Source: Aurelia coerulea (Eukaryota; Cnidaria; Scyphozoa; Semaeostomeae; Ulmaridae). From it: 64,000 nucleotides of DNA. The notes below the pieces were generated by a model. It saw nothing but the letters and a program-made list of their open reading frames with translations. It was not told where the DNA came from and ran no database searches. The DNA is taken from assembly GCA_039566865.1 (NCBI GenBank), contig CM076943.1, forward strand, positions 10,526,001-10,590,000. Reading direction: 5' to 3'. Of this stretch, positions 35,501-45,461 are shown in pieces. Both the position numbers and the translations under genes were made by a program. Each line of letters opens with the position of its first letter. The first letter of the stretch is position 1.

Positions 35501-38500
35501 TTCCAGACAGCCAGAAAAGTCAGATATTTTTAATTGCCCCTTTCATGTTGTTAGTGTGTATTTAATTTAGTTACACCAAGGAGAATCAAACTCCATCTCT
35601 AATACGATATCAAGATAACCAAGTCTTGTTGTTTTTTTAGTGGGTGTGTGACCAGGGGCGCACATTCAAATTTTGTTTGGGGGGGCGTCAACATGCTCTG
35701 GACCGACAAAATTTTTTCGGACCGACTGAACGTATAGCAAGCAGCGGTGTGGCCAGGGTAAAATAAGTGGAGGTATTGAAACGAGGGGGTCCCCAGGAAA
35801 TTTTTGGGGTTACGCCCTTTATTTTGGCTTAGTATGCATCTCCCAATATCATGCTTGCCTGTAGCGACAAGGACACATGGATCGTTTTGTGACAATTATG
35901 CTATAAATCAGCGCACGAGTAAAATTTTTGAAGAAAGATCCTTTACTTTGGCTTAGATTGCATCTCCCAGTATCATGCTTGCCTTTAGCGACAAGGAAAC
36001 CTGGATCGTTTTGTGACAATTATGCTATAAATCAGCGCACGAGGAAAATTTTTGAAGAAAGATCCTTTACTTTGGCTTCGAATGCATCTCCCAGTATCAT
36101 GCTTGCCTTTAGCGACAAGGAAACCTGGATCGTTTTGTGACAATTATGCTATAAATCAGCGCACGAGGAAAATTTTTGAAGAAAGATCCTTTACTTTGGC
36201 TTAGAATGCATCTCCCAGTATCATGCTTGCCTTTAGCGACAAGGAAACCTGGATCGTTTTGTGACAATTATGCTATAAATCAGCGAACGAGGAAAATTTT
36301 TGAAGAAAGATCCTTCTCTTTGGCTTAGAATGCATCACGGACTTGGAGTTTAAGTATAGGCGTAATGTTAAGAACAACGACTTCTTCACCGCCAAGCCTA
36401 GCAAAAGCTACTTGTTTTAGTGTGTTTGTCCTCTAAGAAGGTTTTCCCTTATGATCATAGTGTCAGCAGTGTTAGCTTTTGGTAGAAGCGTATACCACCT
36501 TTGATGGATAATATTTGTAACCGATGTCTCCTTTCTTTTTTGGGATTCATGCACAAGTGTCTGTTTTCCAACTTCACATAACTACCACCACCGGCACCCC
36601 AGTGCCACATTAGAAATTTGAGTATTTGTAACAGCATTGTTCCTTGGGACAATCTTTGCACAACAAACACCTTCCATTTTGTGTTAGACCGCTTTTTACA
36701 AGCCAATGATTGCTTGCCCCTAAAAATGGAAGCCTGTGCAATTTTGTAATGCATCTAAGAAAGTTTTTTAAATGCCATCCTCTGCTTTGGCTTAGAACGA
36801 CTCTCCCAGTTATTGTCAAGCACTTCTTGTGAATATTCTAAATGTCGTCGTGGGTCGACCTTTGCCCAAAACATTTAAAATCGGACCAACTTTGATTCAA
36901 ACTATTGTGGACCTTTCAAGCTTCGTCGTGGTTGGTCGGTCCATGAAAAAGTCGGTCCATGAAGTCGGTCCACGAAGTTGGTCCATCCGATTTTGTCGTG
37001 GACCGACTTTTCCCTTTTGAGAAAAATTTTGGACCGACTCAGAAATTATTGGGGGGGGGTGTCTCACCCCCCCACACCCCCCCCCCTAATGTGCGCCCCT
37101 GTGTGTGACAGATCACGCATCATAGTAAATGAGGCGTGTTATTGGCAGAAGCAAAGTAGGGATTGATTTTTAAACATCATACTTGAACATGATTATCGCT
37201 ATTTTATGGATTTCAGCTTTCGATAAAGTTGTAGCATTACCATCTTCAGTTAAAATGTGGACATCTAATGGAAAGCATATTAACTTATTTTCCATGACAC
37301 GTTCCACTGAATTTATTTTCCTCCAATCTTTGCGCAGGCTAAGGTCTGGATAGCAAAAAAATTTTCATGTGAAACACTTCAACTGCTTTCATTCATGTAC
37401 ATTTTATATGACATCTAAGTTAAAACGGATTGTAGTTCGTTGCTCTGAAACAAAATCTCAAAGTTTTTAAATTTTAAAGTTGACCCAGTTTTCAACTGAT
37501 TTGATTGGCATACTCCAAGGTGACATCAATCAAAGTAACATCTCTTGTTTCTAAAGAATGGGGATGTAGCACCTAACACTTTGCAGCCAGAGGAAATCCA
37601 GTTTGAGGAAGACAAAATAAAGCGTTGCCTTAAATCAGGAAATGTTGCAGGGAGGTTAAGGGGCTCAAAGCATCATGCAGATTTTGGCATGTACAGTTTC
37701 TGCTCTGTTTTTTACCTTTGCATACAAAATTTAATTAGCTTGCTAACTGTATATTTCTTAATAAGTTACATCCAAGAAACAATAAGTTCTATAAAATGCC
37801 ATGCAGCCCAAAAAAATTGAGGGAGTATACTTAATACAGAATATTTGATAGAATCGAAAGAATTGAGAACTGGCTAAGCATGGAGCATTGCGGACACCTT
37901 TATTTTGTAGGAAATTTTTATTCGATACTACTACCTTAAGTCTTCTGTGGAGGAGCATTGCTTGCGAAGCGAGATACCTCTCCGAAGGAGCGAGCTAGCG
38001 TAGCGCTTGAGAAGACTTGAAGTCTTCTCAAGCGCTACGCTAGCTCGCTCCTTCGGAGAGGTAGCAAGTCTTCTCAAGCGCTACGCTAGCTCGCTCCTTC
38101 GGAGAGGTAGCTCGCTTCGCGAGCAATGCTCCTCCGCAGAAGACTTAAGGTAGTACTATCGAATAAAAATTTCCTACAAAATTTCCTACAAAATAAAGGT
38201 GTCCGCAATGCTCTATGGGCTAAGAGGTACTGTAAATGGCTGGCATTAACTTTTTCATCTCACATGTTTTTACCAAAACATGTACTGAATATGCCATATG
38301 AATATACAGTACTTGTTGGGGAGATGAGATCGGGTTTGTTCGCGGAAATTAAATGTACCCCCGCGCATACAGTAGATACGCATGCGTATTAGCAATTTTA
38401 ACATCGATACGTTGCAGCCCCCGTCTATTATCCACAACAAACCATTACGACTGCTGAATTCTTTTTTTGTAATGGCAGATTGGCGAAGCGGCATACTCAA

Positions 38501-40921
38501 GCTCCTCACACGCCGGCAACCCGAATTCGAATCCTAATGGGAGTAACTTTTTATTTAATAAATTTTTCTTCACATCCCTGCTTGTTCTGCTAGTGCAATC
38601 TGGTATGAAATCTGGTATGAACATCATATTTTGAGCAAGCAACGGGCTTTAAACAAAAAACCAACCCCACGTTTAGGCTAATTGGATAAGAGCAAAGAGG
38701 CATCGCACCACTTGGACCGACGGGTATTTTCGGGTATTGTGTCTCACGACACAAGCACTATACAGCATACTGTGTCGAGCTGTGCGCTGCTGTTTCCCTG
38801 CTTACCCATGATAACAACGAGTGAAGATTGCCGTGAAGTGTTGGAGTGTCCTAATTTTGTGGGAAACTCTCCGTAATTTTTATTTTCCTTGTTATTTTTT
38901 GTTAGAGCTCTAGTAGTAATTCAAAACCTAACTGTAATACGCATGCGCATCTACCGCAAGAACGAGATAGCTCTGTGAACAAACCACTTACGCTTTTGTT
39001 CTACACAAAAGAATCGAGACCTCGTCTCCCCAACAAGTACTTAATATCTTATTTAATTTGAAAAACTGCATTTGTCAATGTCTTTTTGGCTACTGTAGCT
39101 GACAACTTTTTTTGTCACACTCCTGTTTTTATTGAAGAAGGAACCGTGTTTCCAAAAAGGAAAGGATTCAACGAAAAGGCTAAGAGGGTGCAAATTTCTT
39201 GATACAATCATACAGAATGCAAAACTTTACCAGTTGAACTTCCTTGCCTGGCACACAAAGGAGCTGCATTGTTTCTGTGAAGAGTTCCATTATGATTTGA
39301 TTGAGGGTCATATGTATTTTTCGATGCATTCTTAAATCAATAATTTCCCTTTAAATTGTTCAGATCATAGGCTAGTTTGCATTTTAGCGGACAAACTTTT
39401 AACATTTCCCTGTGTTTTAATTTTATACCGATTTTGGACGAAAAACGAGTCATTACTTGAACTGAAGTATACTTACTGAACCAGCAGGGGTTTGGGGGCG
39501 GCAGCCCCCAATAATAATCAGCTGAAAGGGTACATATCGATTACCGGTTCCTGCTGCAGATTTAGGCCTTGTTTAAAACATTTTGATGTCCTCTTGCAAG
39601 TGCGAATCAGTTGAATCATAATTGAATTTGCATTTTCCAATCAGATGACAGGATATTTACAGCTATTGTTTAAAAAGCCAATCAGCGATCAATTCTAGTA
39701 ATACAATTCAATTCAACCTCTGTTTTCCTTGGAAGCTGTGTCCGCTCTACATTTAACCCTAATCATACAACCTATAACCAACAAACAAGAGCACGGTGCT
39801 TTCACACCACTTGTTATCGGGATGAACGATAGAATGGGACACGAATGCAAAAACTTTCTTAACACGCTTGCAAATAGATTAGCATTGAGGCACAATGAAT
39901 TATACAAATCAACGACAACATGGATCAGAACGAAACTCTCCTTTAAAATCCTTTGCTCTGTAATCTAATCATATACTGTACAGTCAGAAAAATACAAGAA
40001 TATGTCGTCCTGAAAACTTCATAAGCAGTAGTTTTATGAAACCATGCCTCTATTTATACATTACTCAAAGCAGTAACAAGTGATAAAATTCAACACAAAG
40101 CAAAAGTATTCTTCAAACAAATAAGAAGCTGAGATGAAATAAAAAAGTTTTTTAAGTAATGGTTTTCAAGAAGCTGAGTTACGTTTTTGGTGATCTAAGT
40201 GAGAGTGGAGCTTCTTATGAAAAGTTTCTTACAAAACATACACAAGTGGCAGCATGTCAAATGAGCAATCAATATTTCATACCTTTTGATTCAACGTCAC
40301 TTGATCAACTGCAAAGATAATTATTGGCAACACATCTTCAATGCAGGTTTTGAAAACTTGCTCCACATTTCCTTCACCATTAGAAGGTGAGCAAATAATT
40401 TCAGCACCAGTTTTTAGCAGAGGATGGTCCAAACACACTTCAGCCACTGCAGCAGTCAGTGCAGGATCTGTTCTATCTCTTCCCCTCAGCTCCAAATCTG
40501 CCCTTGGAACAGACCTCCATGTCCCTTCATATGCATCCAATGCTGCTGCCAACTCAAAACTGTCAGGCAGCACTAAGCTGAGTGTTGAATGGGGTCCATG
40601 TTTGAATCTGACCATTCGCCATGTCACCGAGCTGTCCAGGTCTTCCACCATTGGCAAAACTGGTTCCCCCACAAGTTCGTTTATCGTGCAGACTTTAGCA
40701 TAACATGATGTCCCCAGGACGATGATAGATGGCGGCCTTTGGGTCAGATGGAATAATTCTTGGTGCTCTTCTGTGAGAATGTGATTTCGCAAGTTATCGG
40801 AAGGAAAGTTGCCAGATTGTTGAATTTCGTAGAACGCCCTGTCCGTCTCCCGCCTAACTTGCTTCAACAGTTTTGTATGCTCTTGAAATTTCGTCAGCTC
40901 GTATGGCAAGTTGGCAGCCAT
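26544..40921 (-). CDS. DSTYK: DSTYK, dual serine/threonine and tyrosine protein kinase
   Basis: Five coding exons, all with GT-AG borders and matching phases: 40921-40283, 35324-34476, 30998-30451, 29181-28935, 27074-26544. Together they encode 937 aa, close to vertebrate DSTYK (about 929). The start MAANLPYEL is the first ATG of exon 1. Residues 1-~600 are the long family-specific N-terminal region, with [10 protein letters not shown] near 230 and helical charged segments. The kinase domain covers ~630-910: glycine loop GRGQYGVVY (636-644), Lys658 in [17 protein letters not shown] (752-761), TDLGF (771-775, the family's DLG in place of DFG), and APE (794-796). DSTYK is a cytoplasmic and membrane-associated RIP-like kinase linked to FGF/ERK signalling and cell death in vertebrates; function here is inferred by orthology. 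Introns are 1.3-5.0 kb and filled with transposons. No break is seen in any exon. Confidence 0.96.
27172..27917. repeat. DSTYK: Foldback repeat in DSTYK intron 4
   Basis: TTGTTGGGGATA, TCAACTTGAC and GGGGACTATGAACGCATGCG on the left (27171-27265) return inverted on the right (about 27850-27918). The interior (27300-27840) has no recognised content. The antisense-strand exon 5 of DSTYK ends just outside at 27074. Confidence 0.65.
27920..28930. other. Remainder of DSTYK intron 4
   Basis: Contains imperfect repeats of a CGTTTATACGGTATCG / GTTTACACGATACCG type motif at 27990-28080. No RNA gene or element boundary recognised. Confidence 0.3.
29182..30450. other. DSTYK intron 3, nothing recognised
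   Basis: AT-rich intron with canonical donor (GTGAGT read on the minus strand at 30450) and acceptor (TCATAG at 29182). No repeat boundary recognised. Confidence 0.4.
31355..32379. mobile_element. CCGGGTGTCCC-type element with nested Harbinger MITE, in DSTYK intron 2
   Basis: Left end CCGGGTGTCCCAAAAAAATG, then TTTCCTTGTTTGA. The right end, inverted, is CCAGGTGTCCCAAAACAAAA, then GTTTCCTGATTTGA. TA precedes the left end; CA follows the right. The 1,025-bp element includes the 312-bp Harbinger MITE at 31448. No coding frame. Confidence 0.75.
31448..31759. mobile_element. Harbinger-type MITE with G-rich internal repeats, copy 2
   Basis: 312 bp, flanked by TTA at 31445-31447 and 31760-31762. 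Ends TGTCTCGTTCAAATCCTACC and its inverse. The interior repeats TCAAATGCCCGGGGGCCGGG four to five times. Matches copy 1 at 851-1159. Confidence 0.88.
32706..33124. mobile_element. MITE with CGGGTTT repeats and 6-bp TSD, in DSTYK intron 2
   Basis: CTCCAG lies on both sides (32700-32705 and 33125-33130). The right end, inverted, is GAGGGGGGCTTTGGGG; the left end is a shortened GACCTTTGGGG. Blocks of TGCGGGTTT, CGGGTTTCGGG and CGGGTTTTCGGG occupy 32716-32885 and 33028-33100 around a non-repetitive middle. Layout, TSD length and end sequence match the element at 9463-11576. The simple repeat resembles telomeric G-strands only superficially. Confidence 0.72.
33206..33538. mobile_element. TTAA-type MITE, copy 1 (DSTYK intron 2)
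   Basis: GGGCTGTACAAGATTTTTGT at the left and TTACAGCCCCT followed by TTAA at the right. The internal sequence (CACGTGACTAAAG, AATGGCGGCCAGTT, AAATGTGATGG) matches the better-preserved copy at 54905-55278. The left TTAA is displaced by a few mutated bases. Confidence 0.75.
33771..34298. repeat. Foldback repeat in DSTYK intron 2
   Basis: GTAAAATTCCATGAC, AATGGCTTGAAAGGAAC, TTGATATCTTGATT and TTAAAATGGTGGCA on the left arm return inverted on the right arm (34135-34295). Arms about 190 bp with indels. Confidence 0.7.
35653..37101. mobile_element. hAT-type element with satellite array, in DSTYK intron 1
   Basis: Inverted ends CAGGGGCGCACATT / AATGTGCGCCCCTG are flanked by exact 8-bp TSDs TGTGTGAC at 35645-35652 and 37102-37109. 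The 1,449-bp body carries a 124-bp satellite array at 35807-36340, G/C-runs just inside the right end (37050-37088), and repeated CGGACCGACTTTT-like motifs near both ends. Same family as the element at 4018-5688. No transposase. Confidence 0.9.
35807..36340 (+). repeat. 124-bp tandem satellite array (about 4.2 units)
   Basis: The block TTTTTGAAGAAAGATCC recurs with its GAAG at 35930, 36054, 36178 and 36302, exactly 124 bp apart. Middle units are nearly identical; the first and last are partial and diverged. Each unit includes CTTTGGCTTAGAATGCATC and TCGTTTTGTGACAATTATGC. Confidence 0.92.
37110..37870. other. DSTYK intron 1 sequence between two elements
   Basis: AT-rich intronic sequence with no recognised repeat boundary, exon or RNA. 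Confidence 0.3.
37879..38217. mobile_element. 339-bp near-perfect palindromic element in DSTYK intron 1
   Basis: Ends CATGGAGCATTGCGGACACC and the inverse GGTGTCCGCAATGCTCTATG (19 of 20) are flanked by the exact 7-bp direct repeat GGCTAAG at 37872-37878 and 38218-38224. The arms pair almost without mismatch: an AT-rich outer part (TAGGAAATTTTTATTCGATA) and a GC-rich inner part (CTCTCCGAAGGAGCGAGCTA, GCGTAGCGCTTGAGAAGAC). The axis is near 38018. A 46-bp unit of the right arm is tandemly duplicated (38020-38065, 38066-38111). No coding capacity. A 7-8-bp TSD would fit hAT or P-type elements; the family is unassigned. Confidence 0.88.
38020..38111. repeat. 46-bp direct tandem duplication in one arm of the palindrome
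   Basis: Two identical copies beginning AAGTCTTCTCAAGCGCTACG and ending GGAGAGGTAGC. Only one copy has an inverted partner in the left arm, so the duplication is later than the palindrome. Confidence 0.9.
38465..38545 (+). other. Degenerate tRNA-Leu-like sequence or SINE head
   Basis: TTGGCGAAGCGG resembles the tRNA A-box of leucine tRNAs, TACTCAAGC could be a CAA anticodon loop, and AATTCGAATCC about 45 bases later resembles a B-box. The acceptor and T stems do not pair (CCGAA against CCTAA), so it is not a working tRNA gene. A tRNA-derived SINE or tRNA pseudogene is possible. Confidence 0.35.
38546..40276. other. 5' part of DSTYK intron 1, little recognised
   Basis: At 39484, CAGGGGTTTGGGGGCGGCAG resembles a hAT-type end with a GC hairpin next to it, but no partner end or TSD was found. 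Nothing else recognised. Confidence 0.3.
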
Positions 40922-41490
40922 ATTTAGAGATGGTCATTAATCTAAAATTAACATAAGAAATTTAGTTATATTACCTTTCCAAAGTTCTGCAAACAGAGAG
41001 TATTTCGCATCACTTTTCTCTGGTTTTCTTCACGAAACTCTGTACTCTGAACTCAACGAGGCTGGCCTCGAATGAAGAAAGCTCCCTCTCAGCGACAAAG
41101 TAGATTAGTGAGTAGATTTCGTATTAGTCTCTCGTCCCTCTAACTAAGTGGACTCGTTGTAATAAGTCTAGCGACAAAGCATGCTACTAAAGGGGCAGAC
41201 GGTTTGCTGTTTTGGGGTTGCAGATTTCAGATTTCGCCACTAAATATGATTCGAGAAGTCAAATTTTCAAAAACTTTAAGATAATAATGGTGGTACGAAC
41301 AATTGTCCACTTGTTGTCCACTTGGCTCTGAATTTAGAGGCAGTTTTTCTCACAGCAAAAAATATCAACATTTCCCTATAGTTTTTGCAAGGAGATTTAG
41401 AGGAAACGGACACATTTCTCTGGAAAATTAAAGGGACAAGGAAATTTCCATTTCCCTCTTGGGAAATCCTGGAAATCATGGGGAAAGTGT
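40922..41490. other. Upstream region of DSTYK
   Basis: Sequence upstream of the DSTYK start codon should contain its promoter and 5' UTR. I see no TATA box or other defining motif at a convincing position. Confidence 0.3.
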
Positions 41491-41498
41491 CCGTTTCC

Positions 41499-41819
41499 CC
41501 CCTGGGGGTACTTGACTTAAATTCTTACGGGGGTGTGCCCACGAAAAAGATTGTTTTTAACCTGCTCCAGAATGTTTGGCTCAAAATGATAACCCATTCT
41601 AGAAAAAATTGGTGAAAGTATACTCAAAAACATGAAAACTTGACCGAGAAACGACCCGATCTAACAAAATATCCCCTTTTGACATGTTTTGACAACCTGC
41701 CCTAGAAGAATTGCCTTATTTTGATACCCTGTGCTAGAACAAAATCGGTGAAAATGATACCCTTAAAAACGGCACATCCCAGTTGGACAAACATACTAAG
41801 TACTCACTCCCTCCCCGGG
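41499..41819. mobile_element. G-tract-ended MITE (GTGCC family)
   Basis: The left end CCCCTGGGGGTACTTGACTT pairs with an inverted right end CCCGGGGAGGGAGTGAGTAC. Subterminal GGGGTGTGCCC and GGCACATCCC are inverted, as in the elements at 43537 and 48414. Flanks CCGTTTCC and CCTCTTCC match at 6 of 8, a weak TSD. Internal blocks of AAAATGATACCC type repeat three to four times. Confidence 0.55.
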
Positions 41820-41829
41820 CCTCTTCCCC

Positions 41830-43520
41830 CAAAATTTTCCCATGAAAACACGTGGTGAAATTTCGTTATTTTTGCTTTTGATATCCCCTCACGACCCCAC
41901 CAACTCCATGATATCCGATCACACGTTTTGTACCGAAGGTCAAAGCACAGATTAATGATTTTAAAGTGCACAATAATCTTCGATGAGAGTTGAGCTGGCA
42001 CCGCTATCTGAAGTGAAATGACTTTGCGGCAAATATGTTCAGACGACCAAGCCAAAAACAACTCTCCAAACTACCTCTATCGTCCTTTCGGTGCAAGTTT
42101 TGGTGAATGACGTTTTTTGGCGGTTAGCTAATCATCCTATCATCGAGCCTATCACAGTCCGCAAATTTGGCTAATTTGATTAGAATACAACCAATGATTT
42201 GGCCGCTCTGTCATGTTCTCGCAACACAAATTTCACAAAATACACAACAGAGCAACAGGCAGCAAGAATTCCTTCTCAGTCACTCTGTTTCATAAGAAAA
42301 ACTGTAAATCCATTTTTCCAGAGAGAAATTCTATATCGAATCAAAACAAATCAAATGTTGCAATGCCAAAATTCAAGAACATGATTGATGCTTTTGATTT
42401 TAGACAAATTTTATCAAACAAAAATTCATGCAATAAAAGTCCAAACCTTTAAAAAAACACTTGGATGTGCTAAAATGGCTTCCTTTTATACAGCTTTTTC
42501 AAGAACTAGAATTATGAAAATACTGCGACTGAACGTTCCTGTTCCCTCTCGGGAAAAGATCTAGAGAGAACAATTTTGGTGGGATGGGAAATATCAAACA
42601 ACGCATTGCTGGTTTCAAGGACCTCAAGTTCCCGTACTGAAAATTTATCAACGTTTTCGTTTTCCTGGTTTGAGTCTTTTCACTTTGGTTTTGGAAAAGA
42701 ATTAACGTCTTTTGGCATAGGTTTTTGGATGTTAGATTCTCAACTGATGCCTGACAAAACGATTTATTCGTAAATGTTGTTTTGTTTACTTTCAATCATG
42801 CTGTCTCTTGCAATGCTTGGATAATGTTAACCAGTTTACATCATCCCCAAAACCTTTCCTACTTTAGCCGTCCATTTACGTCATTGAGACCATGACGTTT
42901 GCACAGTAGGGTTGATGATCAGGAAAGGGATCCTTTCCTTTCCAACAGTGCCAATATGATCAACGGTAACAAAATGATACACAATGTCTTTCAAAAGTTC
43001 AATGATGACAGTCTACATTTTTCAGTACATTTTTTGAAAGAGAAATATCAAATTTTAAAGCAATTTTGAAAGGTAGAGAAGTCCAAAAATCGCGTCCAAG
43101 TTTGGCAAATAGCCCATTTTTGTCACGAAAAATCTCAAAGAATCTCTAAAAATCTTTTTGTTCTGCCCCTGCTTTATAGTATTGATCAATCCTCGAGTAG
43201 TTGGTTGATCTTGGTTGATGGTGCATTTGTTCAAGGTGATGTTCAAGGCTTCGTGAACATGTCCCTTGACCCCTTCCCTTTCTGAACATTTTGTCCTGTG
43301 ACCCTTTTTGTTGGAGTATGTCCAAACCTAAATTCCTCTTAATTTTTTCCTCCTCAGTGTTTTTATACATTTCTGGGGTTTACCCTCCTTGTCATAAAAT
43401 GTCAAAGCAGTCACTTTAAAGTACTAGATCCATCTGCAACTTAGCCTTTTTAGAAGCAAAATTTTCATTTAGATGGCAATACATGTGTTGGTCCAACCCA
43501 CATCGTACTTCATCTGTCTG
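41830..43520. other. Intergenic, nothing recognised
   Basis: AT-rich intergenic sequence between DSTYK and the CUB gene. No exon, RNA gene or element boundary recognised. Confidence 0.35.
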
Positions 43521-43536
43521 CCTGAGAGGTTGAATG

Positions 43537-43861
43537 CCCGGGGGGGTACTTGACCAGGTTTTGGTCGGGGACGTGCCATCGAAGCTTCAAAAACATACCC
43601 GTTCCTTATACCAATTTTGCGAAAAAGTATACCCGACTTTATACCAATTTTGCGAAAAAGTATACCCGACCTTATACCAATTTTCCGAAAAAGTATACCA
43701 AAATCATTCTTTAAACCAAAATTGCGAAAATCGATACCGTTCCTTATACCAAAATCGTGAAAATCGATACCGTTCCTTATACCAAAATCGTGAAAATCGA
43801 TACCCTTCCCGATGGCACGTCCCCGTACCCAAAATATGTGAAGTACCCCCCCCCCCCCGGG
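43537..43861. mobile_element. G-tract-ended MITE with a 33-bp internal tandem repeat
   Basis: Ends CCCGGGGGGGTACTT and, inverted, CCCGGGG-run-TACTT are flanked by the exact 8-bp repeat GTTGAATG (43529-43536, 43862-43869). Subterminal GGGGACGTGCCATCG and CGATGGCACGTCCCC are exact inverted repeats. The centre has about seven 33-bp units such as ATACCAATTTTGCGAAAAAG. Because 33 is divisible by three, both strands stay open and give 11-residue repeats; this is not evidence of a gene. Confidence 0.78.
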
Positions 43862-43869
43862 GTTGAATG

Positions 43870-44740
43870 GCTCAGAATGGCCTTTACAGATCTCATAGCA
43901 GCAGGTCACAAGCGAAAAGCAATGGCAATATATCTGTAAAGCTATACAGCGCTGATGCTAAAATCAACACTAAAAAGGCAAAATAAAACTCTCACCTTCA
44001 AAAAGGATTCCTGTTCACTTCGATATCAAGCATGATCTTCGTGGACGTTGAATATTGTGGTCGACGAACCTTGCCAGAACGTTGCGTCGTACTAATAGGC
44101 TAGACCATACCAGTCAAGCCAGTTTCGATAGTCTACAGTCCCGGATAGTCAACCACATTTGTCTGCCTAAACAACCAACCAATTCTCTAGCAACAACAAT
44201 ATGATGGCCTTTGAACAATAAGCAAAGAATCGCAATAAACAAGATTCTTTAAACCGGTTGTGCCAAGTCTATCATAACTCGTGATAGACTTGCATCATGC
44301 ATCATGCCAACCCTTCCAGAATGTGTTTGATGCCATTGGTTTAAACGAAACAATAAGACTTGGTCTATCGCAGACTTGAAGCAGGTTGGGGAAGGACACT
44401 CACCTCTGACGCAAGAATATTCTGCACACGATCAAATATCAGTCATCCGCATTGTGTGGTTGGCAGCTGTTGTGGTGCAAGCATGAATCCACCGCAGAGG
44501 CAATGTCAGTGTGCAATCGCCTTCCGGCATGGGTCGTAGAGGCCAGAGTTATGCTTCCATGCTTTTGCAGAGGGAGGAAAAAATATATAATTCTGCGGAG
44601 GAGATCCCAACAGATGGAACGGAAGCAAGAAAATTTTCCTTCCATCACTTGCGCTACCTCGTCCATAAAACCATATAAAATGTGTCTGCGCGAAGGTTAG
44701 TACAATGGCGGCGTTCAACCATTCATTCTTCAAGCCTTTT
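43870..44740. other. Intergenic, nothing recognised
   Basis: No exon, RNA gene or element boundary recognised. Confidence 0.3.
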
Positions 44741-44742
44741 CG

Positions 44743-44880
44743 ACACCCCCGTCTAAGTGGCCCCCCCCCCCAGTGAGAGGTCAGATATTCACCGGGGTCC
44801 TAGTGACTCAAAAATATGGTCAAATTTTCACCGGGGAAATCACCGGGGTAGAATGTACCGGTGCACTTAGACGGGGGTGT
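44743..44880. mobile_element. 138-bp MITE with ACACCCCCGTCTAAGTG ends
   Basis: Exact 17-bp inverted ends ACACCCCCGTCTAAGTG / CACTTAGACGGGGGTGT. The interior repeats TCACCGGGG three times. No clear TSD. Confidence 0.75.
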
Positions 44881-45461
44881 TTCTCCCAAACGATGCTAAG
44901 AGGTGCTGAGATGTCATGCTTTGGAATTTACAATTTAGATAAAACTGCTGTCAATTTCTATCAATGTCGCAAAAACAGATTTAGAGGAACATGAGCTTTG
45001 AACATAAACTGTATTTAGTTTCAAGATACCTTTTGTTGTGCAGTCAGAGATCGAACAAAAATTCATTTGCATTTGCTCTGGTTTCTTGGCAATTTTTCAA
45101 AACTGTCTGACTCAGTTCAGAAAATATTCCTTTTTATCAGAAAACCTCTGTGCCCAGTTTTAACAAAATGTAAACGTTTCTCTGGGATTTTAGGATTTTG
45201 CATGGTAACTGCTTCTTCTCCTATGAGCTATGAGCTCCAATGGCGAATTCGTTAAAAACGATTCACTATGGGTTTGCAATATGTCAATATTTCAGACTTT
45301 GAACCAAACAAGAATACTCATTCATAACACCATAAGTTAAAGTTGAAATCTTAACAACATTACAACATTACTGTCAGGATTATAAACAACTCAACATCAA
45401 CCTAATAAATCACATTAAACACCTGCATACAAGAACCTACAATTTTGCAAATCTTACCGGG

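Noticed and set aside
35807..36340. CRISPR-like array
   Set aside because: The units are contiguous 124-bp satellites without spacers, inside a hAT-type element of an animal genome.
38465..38545. Functional tRNA-Leu gene
   Set aside because: Acceptor and T stems do not pair, and the D and anticodon arms are irregular.
43469..43939. Long repetitive open frames on both strands
   Set aside because: They arise because a 33-bp tandem repeat inside a MITE is divisible by three. No start context, splice sites or domain support a gene.
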